The notes under the pieces were generated by a model. The model worked only from the letters and a program-made list of their open reading frames with translations, did no database searches and had not been told where the DNA came from. This document shows positions 14,577 to 21,829 of a DNA stretch of 23,954 nt, in pieces. Numbering within the stretch: the stretch's first letter is position 1; every line of letters begins with the position of its first letter. Made by a program: the position numbers and the translations under genes. The stretch is from JAZDEY01 sp043808325 [NCBI: Candidatus Eiseniibacteriota bacterium] (lineage in GTDB: Bacteria; Arandabacterota; Arandabacteria; Arandabacterales), in contig JAZDEY010000043.1 of assembly GCA_043808325.1 (NCBI GenBank), positions 1-23,954 of the forward strand, in the 5' to 3' direction.

Positions 14577-15872
14577 GTGAAATATAGAGCCGATGCTTAT
14601 GCTATTGTCATAACCTTGGCCGCTTCGGTCTTCCTTGCCGTTTCCTTCAGAGTTTTTCTCGCCACAGTCAGGAGCGATCCTCGCGGTATCGCCGTCTGGT
14701 TCGCGCTGCTGGTGGCTGCCGGGGTCCTGACTTACGTCACCCTGCGTGGAGGCGGGGCGGTGACCGGCACTGCGGTCGTGAACTTCGCAGTGATAATAAC
14801 CTTCGGCGGTGAGGTCGCCGCCTGGCTGGCGGCGATCGAGATGCTCTTTCTGACTCGCGTGCTGCTCAAGTTCGGGACGCTGCGATCGTTCTTCAACATG
14901 TCGCAGATAGCGATCTCCCTTGGGCTTGCCGGACTGGTCTACAGGGCAACCGGCGGCGCCGGGCTTGCAATGTTGGGGGACAACCCGTGGGTGGTCGCGA
15001 GAGCGGTACCCCCGCTGGTGCTGTGCCATCTCACCTATTTTGCCGCCAACACCGGTCTTGTCACGGTGTGGTCCAGCCTGAAACAGAAGCGGCCGCTTGC
15101 CGCCGTCTGGAAGGCCGGCTATCTGTGGATGCTGCCCCAGTCCTTTGCGGCGCCCGTCGTGGGTGTTGCGATCGCCTATCTCTACGTCCGGGCATCGCTC
15201 TGGCTTGTGGCGATCTTCTTTCTCTGGCTTGTTTACTATGCGCGCAGCTCCAAGACAAATCTCGAACTGCAACATTCCCAGAGTGAGACTGTCCGAGCGC
15301 TGGCATCGATCGTGGATTCCAGCACGCCCTTTCTTGGGGGCGAATCCGAGCGTGTCGCACGCCTGGCGACGGAACTGGGCCGAAAGATGGGGATCACGGG
15401 CCGGCGGCTGAGGGCCCTCGAGTATGCCGCTCTGCTTCACGACATCGGCTACCTCAGTGTCGGGACCCGGGTGCTTTCGAAGACGGAATCGCTGGCTCCC
15501 GATGAGTGGGCTGCCGTCCGAAAGCATTCCGAGATGGGCGCCTCGATCGTAGGAAGGGTGAAAGGCTTGAAGCATGCAAGCACGATTGTGCTTGCACATC
15601 ATGAACGTCCCGACGGCAGGGGCTACCCTCGTGGCCTCAGGCAAGACCGGATACCCAAGGCGGCGAGTATACTCAAGATCGCAGATGCCTTCGTGGCGAT
15701 GACCACTACCAGGCCCTATCGCAGGGCGATGACGGCCTCCGAGGCACTCCAGCGGATAGAGGCCGGGGCCGGGAGCCAGTTTGACAATGACGTGACAGAC
15801 GCGCTGGCAGCGCTCCAGGCTTCCTCCCAGCTCAAGGAGTACGTCGCAGGAGAAATCGAGGCGGCTGCATGA
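14577..15872 (+). CDS. Membrane HD-GYP domain protein with altered first metal ligand
   Basis: It is a paralogue of the preceding gene in architecture: several hydrophobic segments (about 5-225) and then an HD-GYP domain. The core has His288-Asp289 in LLHDIGYLS, KHSEMG, AHHERPDGRGYP with GYP at 349-351, and ADAFVAMTTTRPYR. The usual helix-1 HSxRV has become ESERV: Glu256 replaces the His that normally binds metal. Activity may therefore be altered or lost, or metal preference changed. The start is GTG with AAGGGA just upstream. Its stop overlaps the holA start as ATGA, so the two are translationally coupled. Confidence 0.88.
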   Translation: MKYRADAYAIVITLAASVFLAVSFRVFLATVRSDPRGIAVWFALLVAAGVLTYVTLRGGGAVTGTAVVNFAVIITFGGEVAAWLAAIEMLFLTRVLLKFGTLRSFFNMSQIAISLGLAGLVYRATGGAGLAMLGDNPWVVARAVPPLVLCHLTYFAANTGLVTVWSSLKQKRPLAAVWKAGYLWMLPQSFAAPVVGVAIAYLYVRASLWLVAIFFLWLVYYARSSKTNLELQHSQSETVRALASIVDSSTPFLGGESERVARLATELGRKMGITGRRLRALEYAALLHDIGYLSVGTRVLSKTESLAPDEWAAVRKHSEMGASIVGRVKGLKHASTIVLAHHERPDGRGYPRGLRQDRIPKAASILKIADAFVAMTTTRPYRRAMTASEALQRIEAGAGSQFDNDVTDALAALQASSQLKEYVAGEIEAAA

Positions 15873-16927
15873 GCGGTTCCAAACGACCGACCGATGTCTA
15901 CCTAATCTTCGGAGACGACGACTACCTGGTCGAGCAGCATGCCGCCAAGGCGATTGCCCGCATAAGGCAGGAGGTGGGCGACGACGCCGTGGTCGACAGC
16001 CTGGACTGCAAAGCGGCCGGGCTCGAAGGCGTGATCGAAGAACTCCTGACACCCTCGCTCTTCTCTTTGAACAAGGTTACGGTGCTGAGGCATTTCAGGC
16101 TGACCGCCGAGAACAAGCTCGCCCGTGAGATCGAGAAGAGCATCGCATCGGGCCTTGCCCCGGGGCAGTTCCTTGTGATCGTAGCCGATAAGGTCGACAA
16201 GCGGCTGAAGCTCACGAAGTTGGTGGATGCAAAGGGCGGCCTCGACGAAGTCAAGAAAGGCAACCACGCCCAGCTGCGGGATTGGATCTCAGAAAGGTTC
16301 ACGGAAGAGGGCAAGTCGGTCTCGCCGGGCGTCCCCGATCTGCTTCTGGATCTTAAGGGTGAAGACCTGCGTTCGCTTGACTCCGAGATCGAGAAGATCG
16401 TCACCTACGTCGGCGACGGGAAGAACGTGACGGAGAAGGAGCTTCAGGCCCTGGTCGGAAGATCGCGCATCGAGTCGGTCTTTGAGCTGATCCGCTACGT
16501 GATCGAGGGTAAGGCCGGGAATGCTCTTGAGACGATAACCGACCTCCTGGATGCCGGCGAATCGGGTCCCCAGATGGTAAGCCGCATAGGCAGGGCGATC
16601 CGATGGCTTATTCAAGTTAAGCTGTTTCTGCGCACCCAACCCGGCCTCTGGGACCAGGGCATGGCTTTCCCAGAGTTCAGCCGGACGGTGATCCCGCGTT
16701 TCAAGGTCTGGGTTGAATCAAACCACATTTCGGAGGGCGACACCTTTCTATATCAGAAGCCCTTTGCCATCTATATGCGGTTCAAGGAATCCCAGGCCTG
16801 CGACCTCCGAGACCTGCTTGAAATGCTGGACGGCCTGCTTGCGGCCAACAAGTTCATGATCAGCATGTCGGTTCATAACAAGGACAAGGTTGCTCTCGAG
16901 ATCTTTGTCTCGGCGCTTGGTAGGTGA
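15869..16927 (+). CDS. holA: DNA polymerase III delta subunit
   Basis: This is the clamp-loader delta subunit, which opens the beta sliding clamp. The N terminus has the family signature VYLIFGDDDYLVEQ, followed by a region resembling LTPSLFSLNKVTVLRHF and VIVADKVDKRLKL, the central DLRSLDSEIEKIVTYVG helix, and the C-terminal collar domain (IGRAIRWLIQVKLFL). The length of 352 residues is normal. The ATG overlaps the stop of the HD-GYP gene by four bases. The delta-prime gene follows after 12 bp, so delta and delta-prime are coexpressed. Confidence 0.88.
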   Translation: MSGSKRPTDVYLIFGDDDYLVEQHAAKAIARIRQEVGDDAVVDSLDCKAAGLEGVIEELLTPSLFSLNKVTVLRHFRLTAENKLAREIEKSIASGLAPGQFLVIVADKVDKRLKLTKLVDAKGGLDEVKKGNHAQLRDWISERFTEEGKSVSPGVPDLLLDLKGEDLRSLDSEIEKIVTYVGDGKNVTEKELQALVGRSRIESVFELIRYVIEGKAGNALETITDLLDAGESGPQMVSRIGRAIRWLIQVKLFLRTQPGLWDQGMAFPEFSRTVIPRFKVWVESNHISEGDTFLYQKPFAIYMRFKESQACDLRDLLEMLDGLLAANKFMISMSVHNKDKVALEIFVSALGR

Positions 16928-16939
16928 GGGTTACGTGAT

Positions 16940-18334
16940 ATGACAGGACCGACCTGGAAAGAGATCCTCGGCAACGCGCGTGTGATCGAGTCGCTGGTGA
17001 GAATCGCCAAGTCCCCGACGCTTGGGCACGCTTATCTTTTCTGCGGTCCCGAAGGCGTCGGCAAACTACTGGCGGGTCTGGCTTTTGCGCGCGCCGTGAA
17101 CTGCACGTGCGGTGAGACCGCGGGGCTCTGCGATTCCTGCAGCTCACTCGATGTTCTCAATCACCCCGAGGTTCTCGTCCTTTGCGATGCCAACAAGCCC
17201 AGGTGGATCAAGCGGCAGGATCTTCTGGTGCGGCTTGGGCTTGCGGGCCCCGACGCCAGGCAGAGGTACGCTGAAACGGTGCTCTCGGTTTTTGAAAAGA
17301 AGTACCTTGAAGAACCGCTGCCGCGGGTCGAAGACGAGGCGGTTTTCGACGGATTCAACATCGCGACCGACCAGCTATTCGGGCAGGGCAGCGGGCCCTC
17401 CAAGGAATGCTACACTCCCGGCCCGGCGAGCGAGGCGATAAGAAAGGAGTTCGACCGCGGCGATCTCTCCGAAGCCGAATTCTCGCTCTTGAGGGAGCTC
17501 TACGAATATCCGCTTTCGGTGATGCCCTACCGTGGTGCGATCCCGATTGCCTATGTCACCGCCAGGAAAGACTGGAAGGCGACCAGGCCCATACAGGCAC
17601 TTCTCTCGGTGCGCAGCATCCTGGGTGGAAAGAAAGTCGTGATAATAGACGACGCTCATAAGATGACGCCTCAGGCTCAGAACTGCCTGCTTAAGACACT
17701 CGAGGAACCGCCGCCGGACTCTCTGCTCGTCCTCGTGACCTCGGAGAGAGAGGGCCTTTTCTCTACGATCGTCTCCCGGTGTCAGGTGGTCAACTTTGAG
17801 AGGCTGACCGCGGCGGAAATGAACCTGGCTGCGGGGGCTCTCGTCGGTGATACGGGCAAGCATCTCGGGCTTGTGGCGGCCCTATCCGAGAATTGCCCGG
17901 GTAAGCTGCTTGAGCTTGCCGGCGCGGAAATCGTGGGCAAGGTCGGTGCGGTCAGCGACTTCTTTACCGCCGTGGCCGACGGCCGCCTCGAGAACGTCTT
18001 TGCCGTTTCCGGTGTCGTGCTCGGGGACGCGGCGGCCCACAGAAAGAAGCTCCAATACGCGGTGAGGCAGACGTTCGAGCTGGCGATCTTCTGGATAACC
18101 GAAATCCTGCGCGCGAAGCACGGTATTGCGGGTCGCCTCGAGAGTTCCGAGTACGCCGGCGCTCTCCAGGCGCATGCCGTACGATTTGGGGAGGCGGCTC
18201 TCCTCGATGCCGCCGAGCGCCTGGAGAAGGGCATCGCTCTGGCTTACACCAACGTGGATATAGGGCTCTTGCTCCATACGACGCTCTTGCGCACCGCTCA
18301 AGTGCTCGGGGTGCTTACGCCAAAAAGAGCCTGA
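16940..18334 (+). CDS. holB: DNA polymerase III delta-prime subunit with large insertion
   Basis: This is the clamp-loader stator subunit. The start of the AAA+ fold has GHAYLFCGPEGVGK, with Leu where Walker A normally has Thr/Ser, as is common in non-hydrolysing delta-prime. A zinc module follows (Cys55, Cys57, Cys64, Cys67). Later come VVIIDDAHKM (Asp237-Asp238), NCLLKTLEEPP and the SRC motif. It is 464 residues against the usual 320-340. The excess is an insertion at about residues 85-205 between the zinc module and the Walker B region, with no family I recognise, rich in charged residues and containing YTPGPASEAIRKEF. Both flanks are in one frame, so it is not a frameshift. The C-terminal collar (about 320-460) is poorly conserved. 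Confidence 0.85.
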   Translation: MTGPTWKEILGNARVIESLVRIAKSPTLGHAYLFCGPEGVGKLLAGLAFARAVNCTCGETAGLCDSCSSLDVLNHPEVLVLCDANKPRWIKRQDLLVRLGLAGPDARQRYAETVLSVFEKKYLEEPLPRVEDEAVFDGFNIATDQLFGQGSGPSKECYTPGPASEAIRKEFDRGDLSEAEFSLLRELYEYPLSVMPYRGAIPIAYVTARKDWKATRPIQALLSVRSILGGKKVVIIDDAHKMTPQAQNCLLKTLEEPPPDSLLVLVTSEREGLFSTIVSRCQVVNFERLTAAEMNLAAGALVGDTGKHLGLVAALSENCPGKLLELAGAEIVGKVGAVSDFFTAVADGRLENVFAVSGVVLGDAAAHRKKLQYAVRQTFELAIFWITEILRAKHGIAGRLESSEYAGALQAHAVRFGEAALLDAAERLEKGIALAYTNVDIGLLLHTTLLRTAQVLGVLTPKRA

Positions 18335-18359
18335 CAATCGTCGGGCGTTCGCTTATACT
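18331..18359 (+). promoter_or_regulatory. Sigma-70 promoter of ybbR-tsaD
   Basis: CTGACA (18331-18336), a 17-bp spacer and TATACT (18354-18359) each match consensus at five of six positions. The -35 box overlaps the holB stop codon. The leader includes the inverted repeat GCTCGAG-GG-CTCGAGC at about 18396-18411. Confidence 0.6.
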
Positions 18360-18429
18360 GGGTCCCACGATTGGGTTCCAACAATGTCGGCCGCGGCTCG
18401 AGGGCTCGAGCGTTGCGAGGCCTGACCCC

Positions 18430-19464
18430 ATGAGAATCATGAGAACCATGAGAATCGCAAAAATCATAAGAAGGTCTTTCACGCACGATGTGGGGCTTAA
18501 GATAGCTGCTCTCGTGCTCGCCCTTTTTGTCTGGATCAACATCGCCGAACGAAAACCGGTCGAGGTGACGGCCGATCTGCCCCTCAAGTACACCAACATG
18601 CCGGCCCAGACGACTTTCTCGAGTGCGGTGCCGACGTCGGTCAAAGTGCGGATCCTCGGCAGAGGCAGGTTCGTGCACTGGAGACTCAAAGATGCCCACC
18701 TTGCGATCGATCTCTCGGGCGCGGAGAGGGGTGTCGTGACCCACGTGGTCTCCCCGGCAGAGGCGGTGCTCCCCGAGGAGCGCGGCCTCGATGTCTTGGA
18801 AGTGATCGAGCCCAAAGCAATCAGGATCGAACTCGACGTGCTCGTCACCCGAGGAATTCCGATCAGGCCGGTTCTCCAGGGAAACCTGATGCCCGACAAG
18901 ATAATGCTTGGGGCGGCAAGGCCCGACCCGGTCATGGCGGTCATTGCCGGCTCCAAGCGTGTTCTGGAGGAGCTCCCGTCGGTCCCGACGGCGCCCATCG
19001 ACATAAACCAGCTGGCCAAGCGGGGGAAGGTGAGCGCGAAGCTTGACCTGGCGGGCTTGCCGCCCCTTGCGAGCCAGGTAGAGGACGTGACGGTCTCGGC
19101 GCGGATCGAGCCCAGGAAGGAGCTGGGGATCCCGGCTGTCCCGATCGAAGCGGCGCGCGATGGCGGCGTGAGAGCTCGGTTCACCCCTGAGGCAGTGGAC
19201 GTGGTGATCTCCGGAGCGGCCTCCCAGGTCGATTCGCTTGATCCGAGAGACGTGAGACTGGTTGTGGACATCGCCGGCCTCGTGGGCGGCCAGGCGGTAT
19301 TGAATCCGGTCGTGAGTAAAGGATCTCTCCATTTTGAAGCCCGGCAGCTTATAGGAGGCCGGCGGGACAACGAGTGTCTCGACCTCGCCGCAAGGCTCTC
19401 GACCCCTTTTGGCCTCGAGATTGTTTCGATCACCCCGGACGAGGTCGGGCTTGTGCTGCGCTAG
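18430..19464 (+). CDS. ybbR: YbbR-domain membrane-anchored protein
   Basis: One N-terminal transmembrane helix (about 21-39, LKIAALVLALFVWINIA) is preceded by a basic segment, as in YbbR/CdaR proteins. It is followed by about three repeated beta-rich YbbR domains on the outer face (for example PTSVKVRILG, PDPVMAVIAGSKRVL, PEAVDVVISGAASQVDSLD). In Firmicutes CdaR regulates the c-di-AMP cyclase CdaA, but no cyclase gene is next to it here, so the role is open. The first 27 bases are three near-identical 9-mers (ATGAGAATC, ATGAGAACC, ATGAGAATC), giving three in-frame ATG codons; the first fits best with GAGG nine bases upstream. tsaD follows. Confidence 0.85.
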   Translation: MRIMRTMRIAKIIRRSFTHDVGLKIAALVLALFVWINIAERKPVEVTADLPLKYTNMPAQTTFSSAVPTSVKVRILGRGRFVHWRLKDAHLAIDLSGAERGVVTHVVSPAEAVLPEERGLDVLEVIEPKAIRIELDVLVTRGIPIRPVLQGNLMPDKIMLGAARPDPVMAVIAGSKRVLEELPSVPTAPIDINQLAKRGKVSAKLDLAGLPPLASQVEDVTVSARIEPRKELGIPAVPIEAARDGGVRARFTPEAVDVVISGAASQVDSLDPRDVRLVVDIAGLVGGQAVLNPVVSKGSLHFEARQLIGGRRDNECLDLAARLSTPFGLEIVSITPDEVGLVLR

Positions 19465-19533
19465 CCCGTGCGCCGGGAGACGGCGGGCGGGAGGCCTGCC
19501 GCTCCGCGACTGCAACCGGAGGAATCCATTCTC

Positions 19534-20526
19534 GTGAGAATCCTAGGAATTGAGACTTCGTGTGACGAGACGGCGGCCGCCGTATTCGAAGACGGGCGCG
19601 TCATCTCGAGCATCGTGCTCTCCCAGGAGATCCACCGTGAATTTGGGGGGGTTGTGCCTGAGGTCGCATCGCGCCAGCACATGAAAGCCATAGTCCCGAT
19701 TGTGAGGCGCGCCCTGGAGGATGCCGGCGCGGGGCTCGAATCGCTTGATGCGGTCGCCGTTGCGCTTGGTCCCGGACTTATAGGCTCGCTTATCGTGGGC
19801 GTGGCCTTCGCCAAGAGCCTTTGCCTTGCCACACGAAAGCCGCTGGTCGGAGTCGATCACGTCGAGGCGCACATCGCGGCTGTCTATATAACCTATGGCG
19901 AGCTCGAGACACCCCTGGTGTGCCTGGTCGCATCGGGCGGGCATACACATCTCTTTCGGGTCGACCCGGGTCGCGCGATCCAACTGTTGGGTTCGACATC
20001 GGACGATGCTGCCGGGGAGAGTTTCGACAAGGTCGCAAGGATGTTGGGGCTTGATTATCCCGGTGGGCCGGAAATAGAGAAGGAAGCCCGGCGAGGCGAC
20101 CCCGATGCGATACCGTTCCCTCGGCCTATGTTGCAGAAGGGCTGCGATTTCTCCTTCAGCGGCCTCAAGACCGCCGTAAGATATTTCATAGATCGTTATC
20201 AGGGTGAGATTTCTGATCAGGTCAGGGCGAACATCGCCGCGAGTTTTCAGAAGGCCGCAGTGGATGTTCTGGTCGAGAAGACCGTTCGAGCTGCCGTCCA
20301 GCACAACATCAAGACGGTCTCGGCGGTCGGAGGTGTCGCCTCCAACGGATGCCTCCGCCGGAGTCTCACCCGTCAGGCGGAAGCCGCCGGCCTCGTGACG
20401 CTTCTACCTCCGCCGGGGCTCTGCACCGACAACGGCGCGATCATTGCAGCATCCGGCTATCTGCATTTTCGAGCCGGTGATAAGTGCCACATCTCAGCCT
20501 CGCCCTATTCAACCAGGTTGTATTGA
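19534..20526 (+). CDS. tsaD: tRNA N6-adenosine threonylcarbamoyltransferase TsaD
   Basis: TsaD transfers the threonylcarbamoyl group to A37 of ANN-decoding tRNAs (t6A), together with TsaB/TsaE. The start ILGIETSCDETAAAV is diagnostic. The iron-binding pair is His109 and His113 in DHVEAHIAAVY, followed by VCLVASGGHTHL, DDAAGESFDKVARMLGLDYPGGP, FSFSGLKTA, VGGVASNGCLR and TDNGAIIA. All are intact. The frame opens at 19468, but GTG 19534, with GGAGG 11 bases upstream, gives the normal N terminus and a 330-residue protein; the extra upstream residues (RRETAGGRPAAP) are not family-like. It lies 69 bp behind ybbR, probably in the same transcript. Confidence 0.95.
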   Translation: MRILGIETSCDETAAAVFEDGRVISSIVLSQEIHREFGGVVPEVASRQHMKAIVPIVRRALEDAGAGLESLDAVAVALGPGLIGSLIVGVAFAKSLCLATRKPLVGVDHVEAHIAAVYITYGELETPLVCLVASGGHTHLFRVDPGRAIQLLGSTSDDAAGESFDKVARMLGLDYPGGPEIEKEARRGDPDAIPFPRPMLQKGCDFSFSGLKTAVRYFIDRYQGEISDQVRANIAASFQKAAVDVLVEKTVRAAVQHNIKTVSAVGGVASNGCLRRSLTRQAEAAGLVTLLPPPGLCTDNGAIIAASGYLHFRAGDKCHISASPYSTRLY

Positions 20527-20536
20527 TTCAAATCCG

Positions 20537-20575
20537 TTGCATCGTGCATCGTCGGTCGCAAATTGCATATTGCAT
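20537..20575. promoter_or_regulatory. TGCAT repeat cluster, candidate activator sites
   Basis: The sequence has a tandem TGCATCG-TGCATCG (20538-20551), then TTGCAT at 20563-20568 and again at 20570-20575. It lies 120-160 bp upstream of the sigma-54 promoter at 20683, a normal enhancer position. The TTGCAT/GCAAT elements recall those before the first sigma-54 promoter. Function is inferred; it could also be a simple intergenic repeat. Confidence 0.35.
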
Positions 20576-20682
20576 CGGCGCTTTGTGCCACTGGTCTTGC
20601 CCCTTTCTCCACCCGCTCCGCCTAACTTCTTTGTTTCGATAGCGTAGCCCGGCGCCGTCGGCGGAACCCAACTTCGAATCCC

Positions 20683-20698
20683 TGGCACAATTATTGCG
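20683..20698 (+). promoter_or_regulatory. Second sigma-54 promoter (-24/-12)
   Basis: TGGCACAATTATTGCG has a perfect TGGCAC and TTGC with the required GG-N10-GC spacing (GG 20684-20685, GC 20696-20697). It deviates only at consensus positions 7 and 16. Transcription should start near 20709, about 30 bp before the ATG of the response regulator at 20740, leaving room for its Shine-Dalgarno. Confidence 0.75.
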
Positions 20699-20739
20699 AT
20701 TTCGGTCCTGCGGAGTTTTCATCTACGGGGAGGGCACGT

Positions 20740-21732
20740 ATGGATGGCCCGATGCTCAAGAAGTACCGGATACTGATCGTTGATGACGAGGAACATATCC
20801 GGAAGATCGTGAAGTTTCAGCTGGAGAAAGCCGATTACGAGATCGATACCGCCGAGGATGGCCTCCAGGCTCTCACGGCCGTTGAGCGGTGCCCGCCGGA
20901 CCTGATGCTGTTGGACCTGATGATGCCCAACATGGACGGCTATGAGGTCTGCAAGCGGCTCAAGTCCAATTACCAGACGAACCACATCCCGATCATAATG
21001 GTCACCGCCAAGGCCGAGCTCGAAAACAAGCTGCAGGGTTTCGAGGACGGCGTCAACGATTACATAACCAAGCCCTTTGCGATCACCGAGCTTCTGGTCA
21101 GAGTGAAAAACGTCCTCCAGTGGAGCCAACTCCAGCGTCAGGCCAATCCTTTGACCGGCCTGCCCGGCAACATCTCGATTGAAAAAGAGGTGGAACGAAG
21201 GCTGGGGGCCAACACCCGCTTTGTCTTCATGTACGCCGACATAGACAATTTCAAGGCCTTCAACGATTACTACGGCTACCGCAAGGGCGACGATGCGATA
21301 AGGCTGACCGCCGAGATCATGATCGAATCGGTGAAACTCTACGGCAACGTCGACGACTTCGTCGGTCACATCGGCGGGGACGATTTCGTAATCATCAGCA
21401 CCCCGGTGAGGGCCGATGCCGTCGCTTCCAACGTGGTCAAGGTGTTCGACGAGCGGGTGGTCAGTCTCTTCACCCGGGAGGATCTCGAGCGCGGCTACGT
21501 GGAAGTGGTCAACCGCAAAGGCACCTTCGACAGATTCCCCCTCCTTACGCTGACGATAGCGATGGTCACAAGCGGCAAGGGCGGGGTGGATCATATCGCG
21601 CGCATAAGTGACATTGCGTCCGAACTGAAGCGATACGGTAAGACCCTCGAAGGCAGTGTCGTCGTGAAGGAGAGGAGGAAGAACGGCCAGGCCGTCCCTG
21701 TCGGAGGGATTGAGGTCGGTGAGATGCAGTGA
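20740..21732 (+). CDS. REC-GGDEF (GGDDF) response regulator, diguanylate cyclase-like
   Basis: The receiver domain (about 9-120) has Asp15-Asp16 and phospho-acceptor Asp59 in LLDLMMPN, with the conserved Lys in YITKPF. The second domain (about 138-315) is a GGDEF domain: LTGLPGN, the metal-binding DIDNFKAFND and the signature GGDDF at 212-216, followed by LLTLTIAMV and ELKRYGKTLEGS. The signature has Asp in place of the Glu of GGDEF; synthesis of c-di-GMP is possible but not assured. The ATG at 20740 has GGGGAGG close upstream. The sigma-54 promoter at 20683 makes it a likely target of a sigma-54 activator, such as the one at 3408. The next gene encodes a sensory pseudoenzyme that may cooperate with it. 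Confidence 0.88.
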   Translation: MDGPMLKKYRILIVDDEEHIRKIVKFQLEKADYEIDTAEDGLQALTAVERCPPDLMLLDLMMPNMDGYEVCKRLKSNYQTNHIPIIMVTAKAELENKLQGFEDGVNDYITKPFAITELLVRVKNVLQWSQLQRQANPLTGLPGNISIEKEVERRLGANTRFVFMYADIDNFKAFNDYYGYRKGDDAIRLTAEIMIESVKLYGNVDDFVGHIGGDDFVIISTPVRADAVASNVVKVFDERVVSLFTREDLERGYVEVVNRKGTFDRFPLLTLTIAMVTSGKGGVDHIARISDIASELKRYGKTLEGSVVVKERRKNGQAVPVGGIEVGEMQ

Positions 21733-21829
21733 CGTAAGACCTCCCCGTCTCATTGCCACGCCAGGCATTCCCGTCTCCCTCGTGATCTAAGTGGTCCAGG
21801 GCCCGCGCTCGAACTGAGGGTACACAAGC

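Noticed and set aside
14490-16052. Long open frame (520 codons) on the minus strand opposite the second HD-GYP gene
   Set aside because: It is antisense to a clear HD-GYP protein, its composition is rich in Arg, Pro and Gly, and it has no recognisable motif; GC-rich coding sequence commonly leaves such frames open.
18298-19515. Minus-strand open frame of 405 codons opposite ybbR
   Set aside because: It is a shadow of the YbbR gene, with His/Asp/Arg-rich composition and no family resemblance.
20527-20600. TGCAT repeats as a CRISPR array
   Set aside because: The units are only 6-7 bp and irregularly spaced; there are no spacers of constant length and no cas genes.
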